From positions 150,330,045 through 150,394,044 of the forward strand of contig NC_030680.2 of the NCBI RefSeq assembly GCF_000004195.4: 64,000 bases of DNA. The letters run 5' to 3'. The DNA is from Xenopus tropicalis. Taxonomy: Eukaryota > Chordata > Amphibia > Anura > Pipidae. The stretch's first letter is position 1, and each line of letters begins with the position of its first letter. Below, piece by piece: positions 34,149-45,371 of this stretch. The notes under the pieces were generated by a model. That model saw only the letters and a list, made by a program, of their open reading frames with translations, ran no database searches and was not told the origin of the DNA. The translations under genes were made by a program, and so were the position numbers.

Positions 34149-35771
34149 TTAAAGGAACAGTAACACCAAAAAATTAAAGTGTTTTAAAGTAATTACAATA
34201 TAATGTACTGTTACCATGCACTGGTAAAATTGGGGTGTTTGCTACAGAAACCCTACTATAGATTATATAAATACCCCGCGGTGTAGCCCCGGGGGCAGCC
34301 ATTCCTGCACTGGTACAGCTGGGGTGTTTGCTACAGAATCCCTACTATAGTTCATATAAATACCCCGCTGTGTAGCCCCGGGGGCAGCCATTCCTGCACT
34401 GGTACAGCTGGGGTGTTTGCTACAGAATCCCTACTATAGTTCATATAAATACCCCGCTGTGTAGCCCCGGGGGCAGCCATTCCTGCACTGGTACAGCTGG
34501 GGTGTTTGCTACAGAATCCCTACTATAGTTCATATAAATACCCCGCTGTGTAGCCCCGGGGGCAGCCATTCCTGCACTGGTACAGCTGGGGTGTTTGCTA
34601 CAGAAACCCTACTATAGTTTATATAAATACCCCGCTGTGTAGCTCCGGGGGCAGCCATTCCTGCACCGGTACAGCTGGGGTGTTTGCTACAGAAACCCTA
34701 CTATAGTTTATATAAATACCCCGCTGTGTAGCTCCGGGGGCAGCCATTCCTGCACTGGTACAGCTGGGGTGTTTGCTACAGAAACCCTACTATAGTTTAT
34801 ATAAATACCCCGCCGTGTAGCCCCGGGGGCAGCCATTCCTGCACTGGTAGAGCTGGGGTGTTTGCTACAGAATCCCTACTATAGTTTATATAAATACCCC
34901 GCTGTGTAGCCCCGGGGGCAGCCGTTCCTGCACTGGTACAGCTGGGGTGTTTGCTACAGAAACCCTACTATAGTTTATATAAATACCCCGCTGTGTAGCC
35001 CCAGGGGCAGCCGTTCCTGCACTGGTACAGCTGGGGTGTTTGCTACAGAAACCCTACTATAGTTTATATAAATACCCCGCTGTGTAGCCCCGGGGGCAGC
35101 CATTCCTGCACTGGTACAGCTGGGGTGTTTGCTACAGAAACCCTACTATAGTTTATATAAATACCCCGCTGTGTAGCCCCGGGGGCAGCCATTCCTGCAC
35201 TGGTACAGCTGGGGTGTTTGCTACAGAAACCCTACTATAGTTTATATAAATACCCCGCTGTGTAGCCCCGGGGGCAGCCGTTCCTGCACTGGTACAGCTG
35301 GGGTGTTTGCTACAGAAACCCTACTATAGTTTATATAAATACCCCGCTGTGTAGCCCCGGGGGCAGCCATTCCTGCACTGGTACAGCTGGGGTGTTTGCT
35401 ACAGAAACCCTACTATAGTTTATATAAATACCCCGCTGTGTAGCCCCGGGGGCAGCCATTCCTGCACTGGTACAGCTGGGGTGTTTGCTACAGAATCCCT
35501 ACTATAGTTTATATAATTAAATTCAAAAGAGAAAAGGCACATAGAAGATAAAACTCCATTATATTCTACAGAGTTTATCTGCTAATTAACCTGTGCCTGT
35601 GCCTTTTCTCCTTTGAAAGGCTGCCCCCATGGCTACACAGCAGCTTTGTTTATATAAACCTTAGTAGTCTTTCTGAGACAAACACACCAGTTGCACCAGT
35701 GCAGGGCAACAGTACATTATATTGTAATTACTTATATACACTTTCATTTTATGGTGTTACTGTTCCTTTAA
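34149..35771. mobile_element. T2-type palindromic MITE (TTAAAGGAACAGTAACACCA) with 89-bp internal expansion
   Basis: TTAAAGGAACAGTAACACCA at 34149 is matched by its complement ending at 35771, with TTAA on both borders. One arm (34218-35515) has expanded into about 14.6 units of 89 bp ('gcactggtacagctggggtg' at 34307, 34396 and onward). The other arm (35610-35771) keeps a single, reversed, diverged copy ('ggctgcccccatggctacac', 'accagtgcagggcaacagta'). This shows the array arose from a segment of the MITE arm. There is no coding sequence. Confidence 0.93.
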
Positions 35772-36095
35772 ACATTTCTGCCCATGCGACGGCCTCTATT
35801 ATCTGAATTACATTCTCTTGTTTGGAAACATCATGTGATTACTCCACCCTAGGAACACTGGGTAACGTTGGCGCGTTGCTAGACTTGAGCCTTGCTCCGA
35901 CTGATACACCGCACTAACCAATAGCCAAAATGACTAATGTTCTGGCCAAAATATTCTTAGCAAAAAGCTCAAATGATACACAATTATACAGTAGAGGCTG
36001 TTTGTGTCGAGTACATGGGGCTTAAGTGCGGGGAGCTGGGAAAAGCGGAAGCAGTAAATAAAGTGCAACAGAGAAAAAAAAGGAATAAGACTTGA
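35772..36095. other. Unassigned sequence
   Basis: Unique, AT-rich, no gene signal. Confidence 0.3.
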
Positions 36096-36970
36096 GAGAC
36101 AAGGGGGTTCGGGGAGTAGAGAGACAAATGGGGGGAGAGGGGAAATATAGAAGGGGGGAGAAGAGGGAGGATGGGGGGGAGTAAGGCCAAACAGTTGGGG
36201 GGGGGGGAATAGAAAAGGAGAGGGGATGAGAGACAGAAGGAGAGAGGGGAAGGGAAAGGGGGTTCGGGGAGTAGAGAGACAAATGGGGGGAGAGGGGAAA
36301 TATAGAAGGGGGAGAAGAGGGAGGATGGGGGGGAGTAAGGCCAAACAGTTGGGGGGGGGGATAGAAAAGGAAAGGAGAGGGGATGAGAGACAGAAGGAGA
36401 GAGGGGAAGGGAAAGGGGGTTCGGGGAGTAGAGAGACAAATGGGGGGGAGAGGGGAAATATAGAAGGGGGGAGAAGAGGGAGGATGGGGGGGAGTAAGGC
36501 CAAACAGTTGGGGGGGGGGGGGGAATAGAAAAGGAAAGGAGAGGGGATGAGAGACAGAAGGAGAGAGGGGAAGGGAAAGGGGGTTCGGGGAGTAGAGAGA
36601 CAAATGGGGGGAGAGGGGAAATATAGAAGGGGAGAGAAGAGGGAGGATGGGGGGAGTAAGGCCAAACAGTTGGGGGGGGGAATAGAAAAGGAAAGGAGAG
36701 GGGATGAGAGACAGAAGGAGAGAGGGGAAGGGAAAGGGGGTTCGGGGAGAGACAAATGGGGGGAGAGGGAAATATAGAAGGGGGGAGAAGAGGGAGGATG
36801 GGGGGGAGTAAGGCCAAACAGTTGGGGGGGGGGAATAGAAAAGGAAAGGAGAGGGGATGAGAGACAGAAGGAGAGAGGGGAAGGGAAAGGGGGTTCGGGG
36901 AGAGACAAATGGGGGGAGAGGGGAAGGGAAAGGGGGTTCGGGGAGAGACAAATGGGGGGAGAGGGAAAGG
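36096..36970 (+). repeat. About 157-bp purine-rich minisatellite, about 5.5 copies
   Basis: 'gggttcggggag' recurs at about 36106, 36261, 36418, 36582, 36739 and 36892. The plus strand is almost all A and G, with runs of 8-12 G in each unit. Unit length varies mainly through G-run length. Long proline/serine-rich frames on the minus strand (to 37023) are by-products. Confidence 0.95.
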
Positions 36971-38302
36971 GATATTAATAATAACATGTAACTATACAGG
37001 TGCCGGACCCTCTCCCCACACACAGGCCCGGCCAGCTATAACTCCCTGTAACTCAGCAGAGCAACAATTATATAGAACTGCAGCCCTTATTTATATTACA
37101 CCCAACACACTGCTACCTCAGCCCCTCAGCTGGGCCCTCCCATTAACCTGTAGAGGAAGGGGAGGAACAGGAAGTGGCCACCACTAAACTTGACCAATAG
37201 GAACACATCCTGCCTAGGTATCCAGGTTACAGGTACTATAAACCAAAATAGAGGGAGAACCTAATAGTTGATTTCCCTAAGCAGTCGGGGCATTACCTCT
37301 TATCGTTCCTGCAGAAATGTTTAGCAACTCCCCCTCCCTCCAACAAGTGGGGGTCAAAAGAGAGAGAACCTATAGATACCTCCTTTTTTTAAACGCTAAG
37401 CACACCTGACTCCCCTGACCAATAAGGAACTACCAGGTCATGTGACCAGACCTAGCCCAATGCTGTGCTTAACCCAAGTGAGTGAGGTACAGAATGTACC
37501 ACACAAGTTTTGTGCGGGGGTGGGGCCCACTTCATGTGCTCTGACCTCTTGTAACCTGAATATATATATTATAGAATGTTCCAACATGCAGCAAATATAG
37601 GGGGCACATTGGCATCTCAGCACCCAATTTTTCTCTCCATTCAGTGAACCCAAATACAGGAGAAAGGAACTGGAAAGAATAGGAATTAGTGGTACAGGCT
37701 GAAAGGGCAGAATTACTGAGACAAATCACTGGGGCAAATATAGATAAGCCAACTGTATGTGGGGCAGGTAGGACCAACTTGGAATACCGTTTTTTATCTG
37801 GAGACACGATGAGGAGAAATCCCATTCATCTTCCTTGATAGATTTGGGGCAAGTTGTATAAGAATGTATAAATAAGGGAATATTCTGCTGCTCCCCAGCG
37901 TGCGGTTCTGTCAGTGCTTCTGTGAGGGGAACTTGCCAACTTGGGGTTCTTGGGCCCTATAGATGCGCCAGGGGCTGGGTTGGTAGGCTAGCTGCAAGGC
38001 TAGTAGTCACTGCCATGATAGTCCTGGCCCTGGGCCACCTTTGTTCAGAGCACAATGAGTCTTTTTAATAGGGAAACATGAGCACATAGATAGGAACCTG
38101 TGCAGGGTAAGATGGGGGGCGCTATTGCATATATCAGAGGGCTGCTGGCTGCAAGTTTGGGAAACGTTTAGGTTTATTGTTAACCTTTTTTTATTTGTAA
38201 CCTTTTTTATTAAAGGAAAAAAAATGTCAGAAAAAGTTGCAGAGAAGAATCACTTCACTGACGGGAGTCGGACGCTGCAGGCCTTGTAATGTAAACAGGT
38301 TG
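36971..38302. other. Unassigned unique sequence
   Basis: No repeat family or convincing exon found. Short frames at 37438-37825 on the minus strand overlap and lack domains. Confidence 0.35.
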
Positions 38303-38310
38303 GTCCCGTC

Positions 38311-38545
38311 CAGGGCCGGAACTAGGGATAGGCAGAAGAGGCACCTGCCTAGGGTGCAACAGTCTGGGGGGGGGTCAGGCAGGTACCTCTTCTTTCACCT
38401 ACCACTGGTTCCGGACCCTTTCCCCCCACTGCAGCGGCTCTCGCTTGCGCATGAGCCAGTGCACAACCGGTGGGGGGTTGTTTGTGGTGGGTGGGCCAAG
38501 CCAACCAGGTTGCCTAGGGCGCCTGACCGGCTTGGCCCGGCATTG
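38311..38545. mobile_element. hAT MITE (CAGGGCCGGAACTAGGG family)
   Basis: Flanked by perfect 8-bp duplications GTCCCGTC (38303-38310 and 38546-38553). Left end CAGGGCCGG; the right end 'cccggcattg' is a degraded inverse. Interior 'gcctagggtgcaac' and 'gttgcctagggcgcc' are typical of the family as I remember it. Confidence 0.8.
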
Positions 38546-38917
38546 GTCCCGTCAGAGCCTTTGCTATTTGTTTTACTTGGTAAAGTTCTGGGAAGCTCAG
38601 CAGTACCACAAGCTGATACCGGGACACCGGCACTGCACATCCAGTGAGACCCACTGCCCTTTATTAGTTACATAGCAACAACTACTAGGTGTTATTAAAC
38701 CTCTGCAAACCCCTTAGAGTGCTGCCACTGCTTCTGTGTGACAATATAGAGACACCCGAACGGGTCTAATTGTGCCTGACCCAGACCTGCAAAATCACAT
38801 TTTTTACCTGCTGGGACCTAGTTTCTGACCCACAGGTTGACACATTGCCCACCAGCTATGCACCTATTTACTCGCACTTTACTAACTGGCGCTAATCTGG
38901 GTGGGTCTGCAACTGCT
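38546..38917. other. Unassigned sequence
   Basis: No repeat or gene recognised. Confidence 0.3.
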
Positions 38918-39164
38918 TTAGGGCTCTGGCACACGGGGGAGATTAGTCGCCCGCGATAAAACTCCCTGTTCGCGGGCGACTAATCTCCCCGAGTTGCCTA
39001 CCCCTGCCATCCCACCGGCGAACATGTAAGTCGCCGGCGGGATGGCAGACGCGGCGGGGTGATTTCCGGAAATCGCCGAAAAAGACTCGCAAGGCTTTTT
39101 CGGCGATTTGCGCGAAATCGCGCTGCCGCGGGCGACTAATCTCCCCCGTGTGCCAGAGCCCTTA
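38918..39164. mobile_element. PIF/Harbinger-like MITE (GGGCTCTGGCACACGGG)
   Basis: 38921-38957 and 39124-39161 are inverted repeats over nearly 40 bp (gggctctggcacacggggga...). They are flanked by TTA on both sides. The interior is a second palindrome set ('gatttccggaaatcgccgaa', 'ttcggcgattt'). Very high CpG. Confidence 0.85.
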
Positions 39165-39251
39165 GCGAATGGGCCCAATTTGGCTTCTTTGCACAGATCA
39201 AACTGCTGGGCTGGCCATTTGGTCAGCAACACTTCTGAACTCTACTTCTCT

Positions 39252-39790
39252 TTAGGTGAAGACACACAGAGCTACTTAGTAGCAGCTACTTAGGGTGAAA
39301 ACACATGGAGCTACTTAGTAGCAGTTACTTAGGGTGAAGACACACGGAGCTACTTAGTAGCAGTTACTTAGGGCTGTGACAGATGGAGCTACTTAGTAGC
39401 AGCTAATCTCCCTGATATGACATCCTTAGGGTGAAGACACACTGAGCTACTTAGTAGCAGTTACTTAGGGTGAAGACACACGGAGCTACTTAGTAGCAAC
39501 TACTTAGGGTGAAGACACACTAAGCTACTTAGTAGCAGTTACTTAGGGTGAAGACACACGGAGCTACTTAGTAACAGTTACTTAGGGTGAAGTCACACTA
39601 CTACTACCACCACACTGAGCTACTTTTTCATGGCTACTAAAGTCTAGAAAATCACCTGCCATAGACAATACTGAGAATTAACTCTACTAAAACACACGTA
39701 GAGACAATTATCAGTAAATGCTCGGCATTGTCTATTTTAGTAGCCGTGACAAGAAGCTGCTACTAGTAGCTCCGTGTGTCTTCACCCTTA
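39252..39790. mobile_element. MITE with tandemly amplified terminal repeat (39-bp unit)
   Basis: A 39-bp unit, 'ttagggtgaagacacacgga' then 'gctacttagtagcagttac', repeats about 9 times from 39252 to 39600 (gctactt at 39271, 39310, 39349, 39388, then 39446, 39485). The last unit runs into a single-copy interior. The far end, 'agctccgtgtgtcttcaccc' + TTA (to 39790), is its complement. So the left terminal repeat itself has been amplified. A related, unamplified element lies at 60300-60501. Confidence 0.88.
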
Positions 39791-40433
39791 TGCAATCTGT
39801 TTCCGTCACTACGGTGCGTCAGGATCGCCGGCGGTTTGATTTCTCTCTCAATTATTTAAACGGATATTGAGTGCCACTGAGAAAATCTGTTGACGGCGAT
39901 AGTTTGATTGTACTGAGCGCTGATATACGGCTATAAGTGTTTTTAAGTGACTGCCCTAACAATGCATTAGTAGCCTAATCTCATTCGCCAGAGTCAATTA
40001 TCTCCCTCGCTATAAAATCCTTTGCTCTGCCCCTGGGGGGGATTCTAAATAGGGACAGCTTGTGCACTTTCCCTCGCACACACACTCACACACACACAAA
40101 GGGATCTCTGCGACTCCATCTGCCACATTTCCCCATAATAGACAATTTAATTACCTCTGTCTCCCCCCCCCCCTCCAAAAAAATTCTCTATAGTCATTTA
40201 CCTTTATTTTTATAGCTGCTATTACATTCAATGGGGTTGGGGGGCTATAAAATACTTACAGATAATTAAGAGGAACATAAACAGCAGCTGTTTTTTATCT
40301 TTTCTATATGAATACAGAGGTTACACTCCAAAGCAAATTCAAGCTGTTAAATTGCACCCAAGGTCAGGCACGGGCATGGCAACGCCAGCAGGGGATATGC
40401 ACTGGCTGTAGAGAATGGCAAGAAATGATCTAT
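39791..40433. other. Unassigned unique sequence
   Basis: Includes a CA/CACA patch at 40078-40098 and a C-run near 40164. No gene seen. Confidence 0.3.
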
Positions 40434-41675
40434 GGGTATCACTCATGTATTATAAGGGATAATGTACCCCCTACTGTAAATGATAAGGATATTAGCAGTC
40501 ACTGAGGGGTTCTGTGCCCCCCATATAAAGGCACAAGGCTGCAGGCTGAGTTATACAGGGAACTCTGAGTATCACTCATGTATTATAAGGGATAATGTAC
40601 CCCCTACTGTAAATGAAAAGGATATTAGCAGTCACTGAGGGGTTCTGTGCCCCCCATATAAAGGCACAAGGCTGCAGGCTGAGTTATACAGGGAACTCTG
40701 AGTATCACTCATGTATTATAAGGGATAATGTACCCCCTACTGTAAATGAAAAGGATATTAGCAGTCACTGAGGGGTTCTGTGCCCCCCATATAAAGGCAC
40801 AAGGCTGCAGGCTGAGTTATACAGGGAACTCTGAGTATCACTCATGTATTATAAGGGATAATGTACCCCCTACTGTAAATGAAAAGGATATTAGCAGTCA
40901 CTGAGGGGTTCTGTGCCCATATAAAGGCACAAGGCTGCAGGCTGAGTTATACAGGGAACTCTGAGTATCACTCATGTATTATAAGGGATAATGTACCCCC
41001 TACTGTAAATGATAAGGATATTAGCAGTCACTGAGGGGTTCTGTGCCCATATAAAGGCACAAGGCTGCAGGCTGAGTTATACAGGGAACTCTGAGTATCA
41101 CTCATGTATTATAAGGGATAATGTACCCCCTACTGTAAATGATAAGGATATTAGCAGTCACTGAGGGGCTCTGTGCCCATATAAAGGCACAAGGCTGCAG
41201 GCTGAGTTATACAGGGAACTCTGAGTATCATTCATGTATTATAAGGGATAATGTACCCCCTACTGTAAATGATAAGGATATTAGCAGTCACTGAGGGGTT
41301 CTGTGCCCCCCATATAAAGGCACAAGGCTGCAGGCTGAGTTATACAGGGAACTCTGAGTATCATTCATGTATTATAAGGGATAATGTACCCCCTACTGTA
41401 AATGATAAGGATATTAGCAGTCACTGAGGGGTTCTGTGCCCCCCATATAAAGGCACAAGGCTGCAGGCTGAGTTATACAGGGAACTCTGAGTATCACTCA
41501 TGTATTATAAGGGATAATGTACCCCCTACTGTAAATGATAAGGATATTAGCAGTCACTGAGGGGTTCTGTGCCCATATAAAGGCACAAGGCTGCAGGCTG
41601 AGTTATACAGGGAACTCTGAGTATCACTCATGTATTATAAGGGATAATGTACCCCCTACTGTATATTATAAGGAT
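40434..41675 (+). repeat. 133/129-bp minisatellite family D, site 1, about 9.5 copies
   Basis: 'actcatgtattataagggat' starts each unit. The full unit is 133 bp with 'tgtgccccccatataaagg'; variants of 129 bp have 'tgtgcccatataaagg'. Other markers are aaatga(t/a)aagg and c(a)ctc/cattc. Site 2 is 61768-63450 in the same orientation. Confidence 0.95.
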
Positions 41676-42779
41676 TATAAGTCAGAAGGCTTATTTCTTT
41701 CACTCCCATAGCTAAATAAGGCACAGGCATCTCCAGGCAGCAGAGTGCTATATGTTAGTCAGCCTTTTGAATAAGGAGTAACATTCGTTACAAGTTTTCA
41801 ACCGTTTTAAGGTTATTTGTAAATGTAAGTGCTACTGAGAGCAGCGTCACTGAACAAACAGACGGCAGGGTGACAGTAATGTGCAGTTATGGTTGGTAAG
41901 TGGAACAGCTATAGTAATACAGTCATTTGTACAAGAATGCAGCTGACGTTAACAGTTGAACAATGGTGAGGGGATATGCTCACGGCTGCTATTGTATAAG
42001 ATGAATAAAACATAATCAAAATTAAAAAAAAAATAAAGCACACTCTGTCCATTTCTGTTCTCTGGTTCTGACTCTTGATACAATGTAGTAGAACTGTCTT
42101 GTAAATGACTTTATTTATATGCATAACCAGAGCACATTTTCATTAAAGGAAAACCCTGTATTGTACTTTCATTTAGGGTCTGACAGAGGTACTCACAGCA
42201 GCAGCAGCATCCCAGTCGCTAGTATATGCATAAATAACAGATAATAAAAGCATTACAATAAATCAAATCCCAGCCATTTGCCCAGCAGCGACCTCTCATG
42301 GAGAACACAGGAACTGCACCTTTGCTTCACCTCTGTTTCCAGGGAAGCATAATTCCCTCTTAGGGAAATGTCACACCTGCCATGTTTATTGCCCCCCCAT
42401 AATAGGCTTAGTGCTAAGTAGGACATTCATACGCCGCTGTCGCCTGAAAATGCTGATTTGCACATTGCTGCTCAATTGTTGCCACTTGCACCATAATTAG
42501 AGGGGTAACTGGTGTCTTATGTCACTTTGTGCACTGTCCCTTAGTGTGCACATTTCTTTAGTGCATAGCTGGGGGGGCACTGAGGCACCCCAATGTTTTA
42601 GTAAATATCCAAAGCTTATTTTGTGGGTAGAAAGGTTGGAATGGGCAGCACTTTGCTTTAGCAACTGTGTATGTAGTGTAGAGAGAGACCCCCTCACTGT
42701 TATATCACTTTGAATGTATAGCCTGGCTGAAGGGGTCCTAACGCATTTAGGGCTGAGTTCCAAAATATTCTCTCTAATG
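41676..42779. other. Unassigned sequence with a relic of minisatellite family A
   Basis: 42045-42085 ('gttctctggttctgactctt' then 'gatacaatg') resembles 'ctgctggttctgactcctga' of the 112-bp unit, as a single diverged copy. The rest is unique and shows no exon. Confidence 0.4.
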
Positions 42780-44127
42780 CTTCCAAAACTGTGGGAGTGG
42801 GCTCCTAAAAGCCACCCTGAAACCCATTTAGGGGTACATTTGCTAAGAATGCCTCTTGGCTTCTCCTGGAATTCCAGCCTGAAGGTCTGATAGGGAAAGA
42901 TTTTACTTATTTGTCCTACTAGATTTTTTTGGAATGATGGCTGTTACCCCAATTTATCTGTAGCCTTATTATGTGCTAAGGGGGCCCAGCCTGAAGGCCA
43001 GTTAAGGGGAGATTTGGGGTGAGCGCTTATTTGTGCCCTGGGTACCCCTGGAACTATAGCGGGGTGACTGTTACCCCAATGTTTCTATATATCTGTAACC
43101 TTGTTATGGGCTAAGGGGGCCCAGCCTGAAGGCCAGTTAGGGGGGGGATTTGGGGTGAGTGCTTATTTGTGCCCTGGGTACCCCTGGAACTATAGCGGGG
43201 TGACAGTTACCCCAATGTTTCTATATATCTGTAACCTTGTTATGGGCTAAGGGGGCCCAGCCTGAAGGCCAGTTAGGGGGGATTTGGGGTGAGTGCTTAT
43301 TTGTGCCCTGGGTACCCCTGGAACTATAGCGGGGTGACTGTTACCCCAATGTTTCTATATATCTGTAACCTTGTTATGGGCTAAGGGGGCCCAACCTGAA
43401 GGCCAGTTAGGGGGGGATTTGGGGTGAGTGCTTATTTGTGCCCTGGGTACCCCTGGAACTATAGCGGGGTGACTGTTACCCCAATGTTTCTATATATCTG
43501 TAACCTTGTTATGGGCTAAGGGGGCCCAGCCTGAAGGCCAGTTAGGGGGGGATTTGGGGTGAGTGCTTATTTGTGCCCCGGGTACCCCTGGAACTATAGC
43601 AGGGTGACTGTTACCCCAATGTTTCTATATATGTGTAACCTTGTTATGGGCTAAGGCAGGGGTGGGCAAACTACGGCCCGCGGGCCACATCCGGCCCCTT
43701 TGCCTTTTTAATCCGGCCTGCCGACAACGCCAAGTCTCATCACGCGAGACTTGGTGTCATTGGCGTGCCGGAATTAAAGAGAGAAGGGGGCCCGCCCTGG
43801 CCCGGTCCGGCCCGGGGGTGAGTAAATGTGGCCCGTGAGCCAAAAAGTTTGCCCACCCCTGGGCTAAGGGGTCCCAGCCTGAAGGCCAGTTAGGGGGGGG
43901 ATTTGGGGTGAGTGCTTATTTGTGCCCTGGGTACCCCTGGAACTATAGCAGAGTGACTGTTACCCCAGTGTTTCTATATATCTGTAACCTTGTTATGGGC
44001 TAAGGGGGCCCAACCTGAAGGCCAGTTAGGGGGGGATTTGGGGTGAGTGCTTATTTGTGCCCTGGGTACCCCTGGAACTATAGCAGGGTGACTGTTACCC
44101 CAATGTTTCTATATATCTGTAACCTTG
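42780..44127 (+). repeat. About 135-bp minisatellite, about 8.5 copies plus degenerate edge
   Basis: 'gctaagggggcccagcctga' recurs at 42975, 43110, 43246, 43380, 43515, 43650, (after a MITE) 43863 and 43999, steps 134-136. 42780-42974 holds one strongly diverged unit ('ccagcctgaaggtctgatag', 'gctgttaccccaatttatct'), so identity falls toward the left edge. One unit is split by the hAT MITE at 43657-43861. Confidence 0.95.
43657..43861. mobile_element. hAT MITE inserted inside a minisatellite unit
   Basis: 205 bp with ends CAGGGGTGGGCAAACT and AGTTTGCCCACCCCTG, flanked by perfect 8-bp duplications GGCTAAGG (43649-43656, 43862-43869). The interior has a hairpin 'ccaagtctcatcacgcgaga' / 'cttgg'. 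Only one of the array's units carries it. Confidence 0.93.
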
Positions 44128-44212
44128 TTATAAACTAGAGAGAATTGATAAAAAAAAAGTCAAAATCCACATCTCTAATATTTGTTATTTCTCTCTTTTA
44201 ATACAGACCTTC

Positions 44213-44425
44213 TAACTGTGGCCGAACACTTCTCACCGGTGGTCTTGAGTTCAATCCCTACCTGAGCAAAGAGCTGATCTGCAGTGAGTCTCTATTTGCT
44301 CCCTATGTCTGTGTTTCCTCCTACACCCCAAAACATACAGGCAGATTCATTGGCTCCTGGTGGGTGTACATTATATTGTAAGCTCCACCAGGGCAGGGAC
44401 TAATGTAAATTAAGAACAATTTGGT
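44213..44425 (+). mobile_element. tRNA-derived frog SINE with L2-like tail
   Basis: In order: a B-box-like 'gtcttgagttcaatccc', a central part 'gtgtttcctcctacacccca' with 'aaaacatacaggcagattca', and a tail 'attgtaagctccaccagggc'. This layout matches a frog SINE I remember, with the V-SINE/L2-tail arrangement. No poly-A; it grades into TA repeats. Confidence 0.7.
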
Positions 44426-44427
44426 GC

Positions 44428-44650
44428 TTTGTAGTGTATATCTATATATATATATATATATATGAGTGCTCTGTGCATATATATATATATATATATATAC
44501 ATATATATACATATATATGCACAGAGCACTCATGGAACCTTTATCAAGATATATATATATATATATATCAAAATAAAACAGCCAGCACCAAGGGTCTTTG
44601 TGTTTCAAAAAATCTCTCGTGTATTAAAATTACATATATATATATGTACT
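44428..44650. repeat. TA-rich microsatellite with 72-bp palindrome
   Basis: Several (TA)n runs. 44462-44533 is a palindrome: 'atgagtgctctgtgcatata' on the left and its complement 'tatatgcacagagcactcat' on the right, around a TA-rich loop. Confidence 0.85.
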
Positions 44651-45371
44651 GTAGCTGTGTTTATTCCCTTTACCTGTGCCCACAGCAGGCCCTATGTAGC
44701 AATTGGCATGCAGCTGGCACAGCCGTTGGTTAAGCAGAATGTAAATATCAGCGGCAGATTTATTTAAGTGAAGCCGAGTGCAGGGAGAGCGCTTCGCCCC
44801 ACTGCTGCGAGTCGCATCTCATATTGTTTCCATATATCTTCATTTGTTTCCAATCAGCCCAAACAATCCGACTCCTTATCTGGCGCATCAGGTACCGAAA
44901 CGACAACAAAAACCCGGGCGACAGGTGAATTATTTTCCTACCCTTACAGGCAGCGTCGGGCCGGACCTGCTTAGATATTCCTGCTCGTCCGAATAGTTGG
45001 AAATTAAAAGCAGTGGTGGAAATGAGATGCCACCAATGACTAATAGGTAACATTATGGGCCCAATGCTTTCATGTGATTGGATTTAAAAATACCCTCCGA
45101 ATGCAGCAGATAACGTTCTCTTGCAATTGCTTTAATTTTATCCCCCCCCCCCCCCACAATCCTTATAGAAATAATCAGGGGGAGCATTAGGATCTGCAGC
45201 CAATAAAACACCGCAAGTTTTTCAATTATCCCTTCCCTTCAACAGACTTTGTGTTTGGTTTTTAAATACAACTGTGTAGTGAGAAAAAGTAGAGTTGGGG
45301 CAACAAATGGGTAAAACAGGGCCCTCTGCCTACATCCTAATTACTGGGGTATTGTCATGAGAAGTGTGTTA
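44651..45371. other. Unique sequence, possible conserved non-coding DNA
   Basis: 44740-45000 is unique and unlike the repeats. Frames on both strands overlap with no domain. A C-run lies at 45142-45155. Confidence 0.3.

Noticed and set aside
35934..37023. Long minus-strand proline/serine/leucine-rich frames
   Set aside because: They translate the purine array; all three frames are open and show only repeat composition.
44213..44270. Functional tRNA gene suggested by the B-box-like sequence
   Set aside because: No full tRNA fold or A box; it is the head of a SINE.
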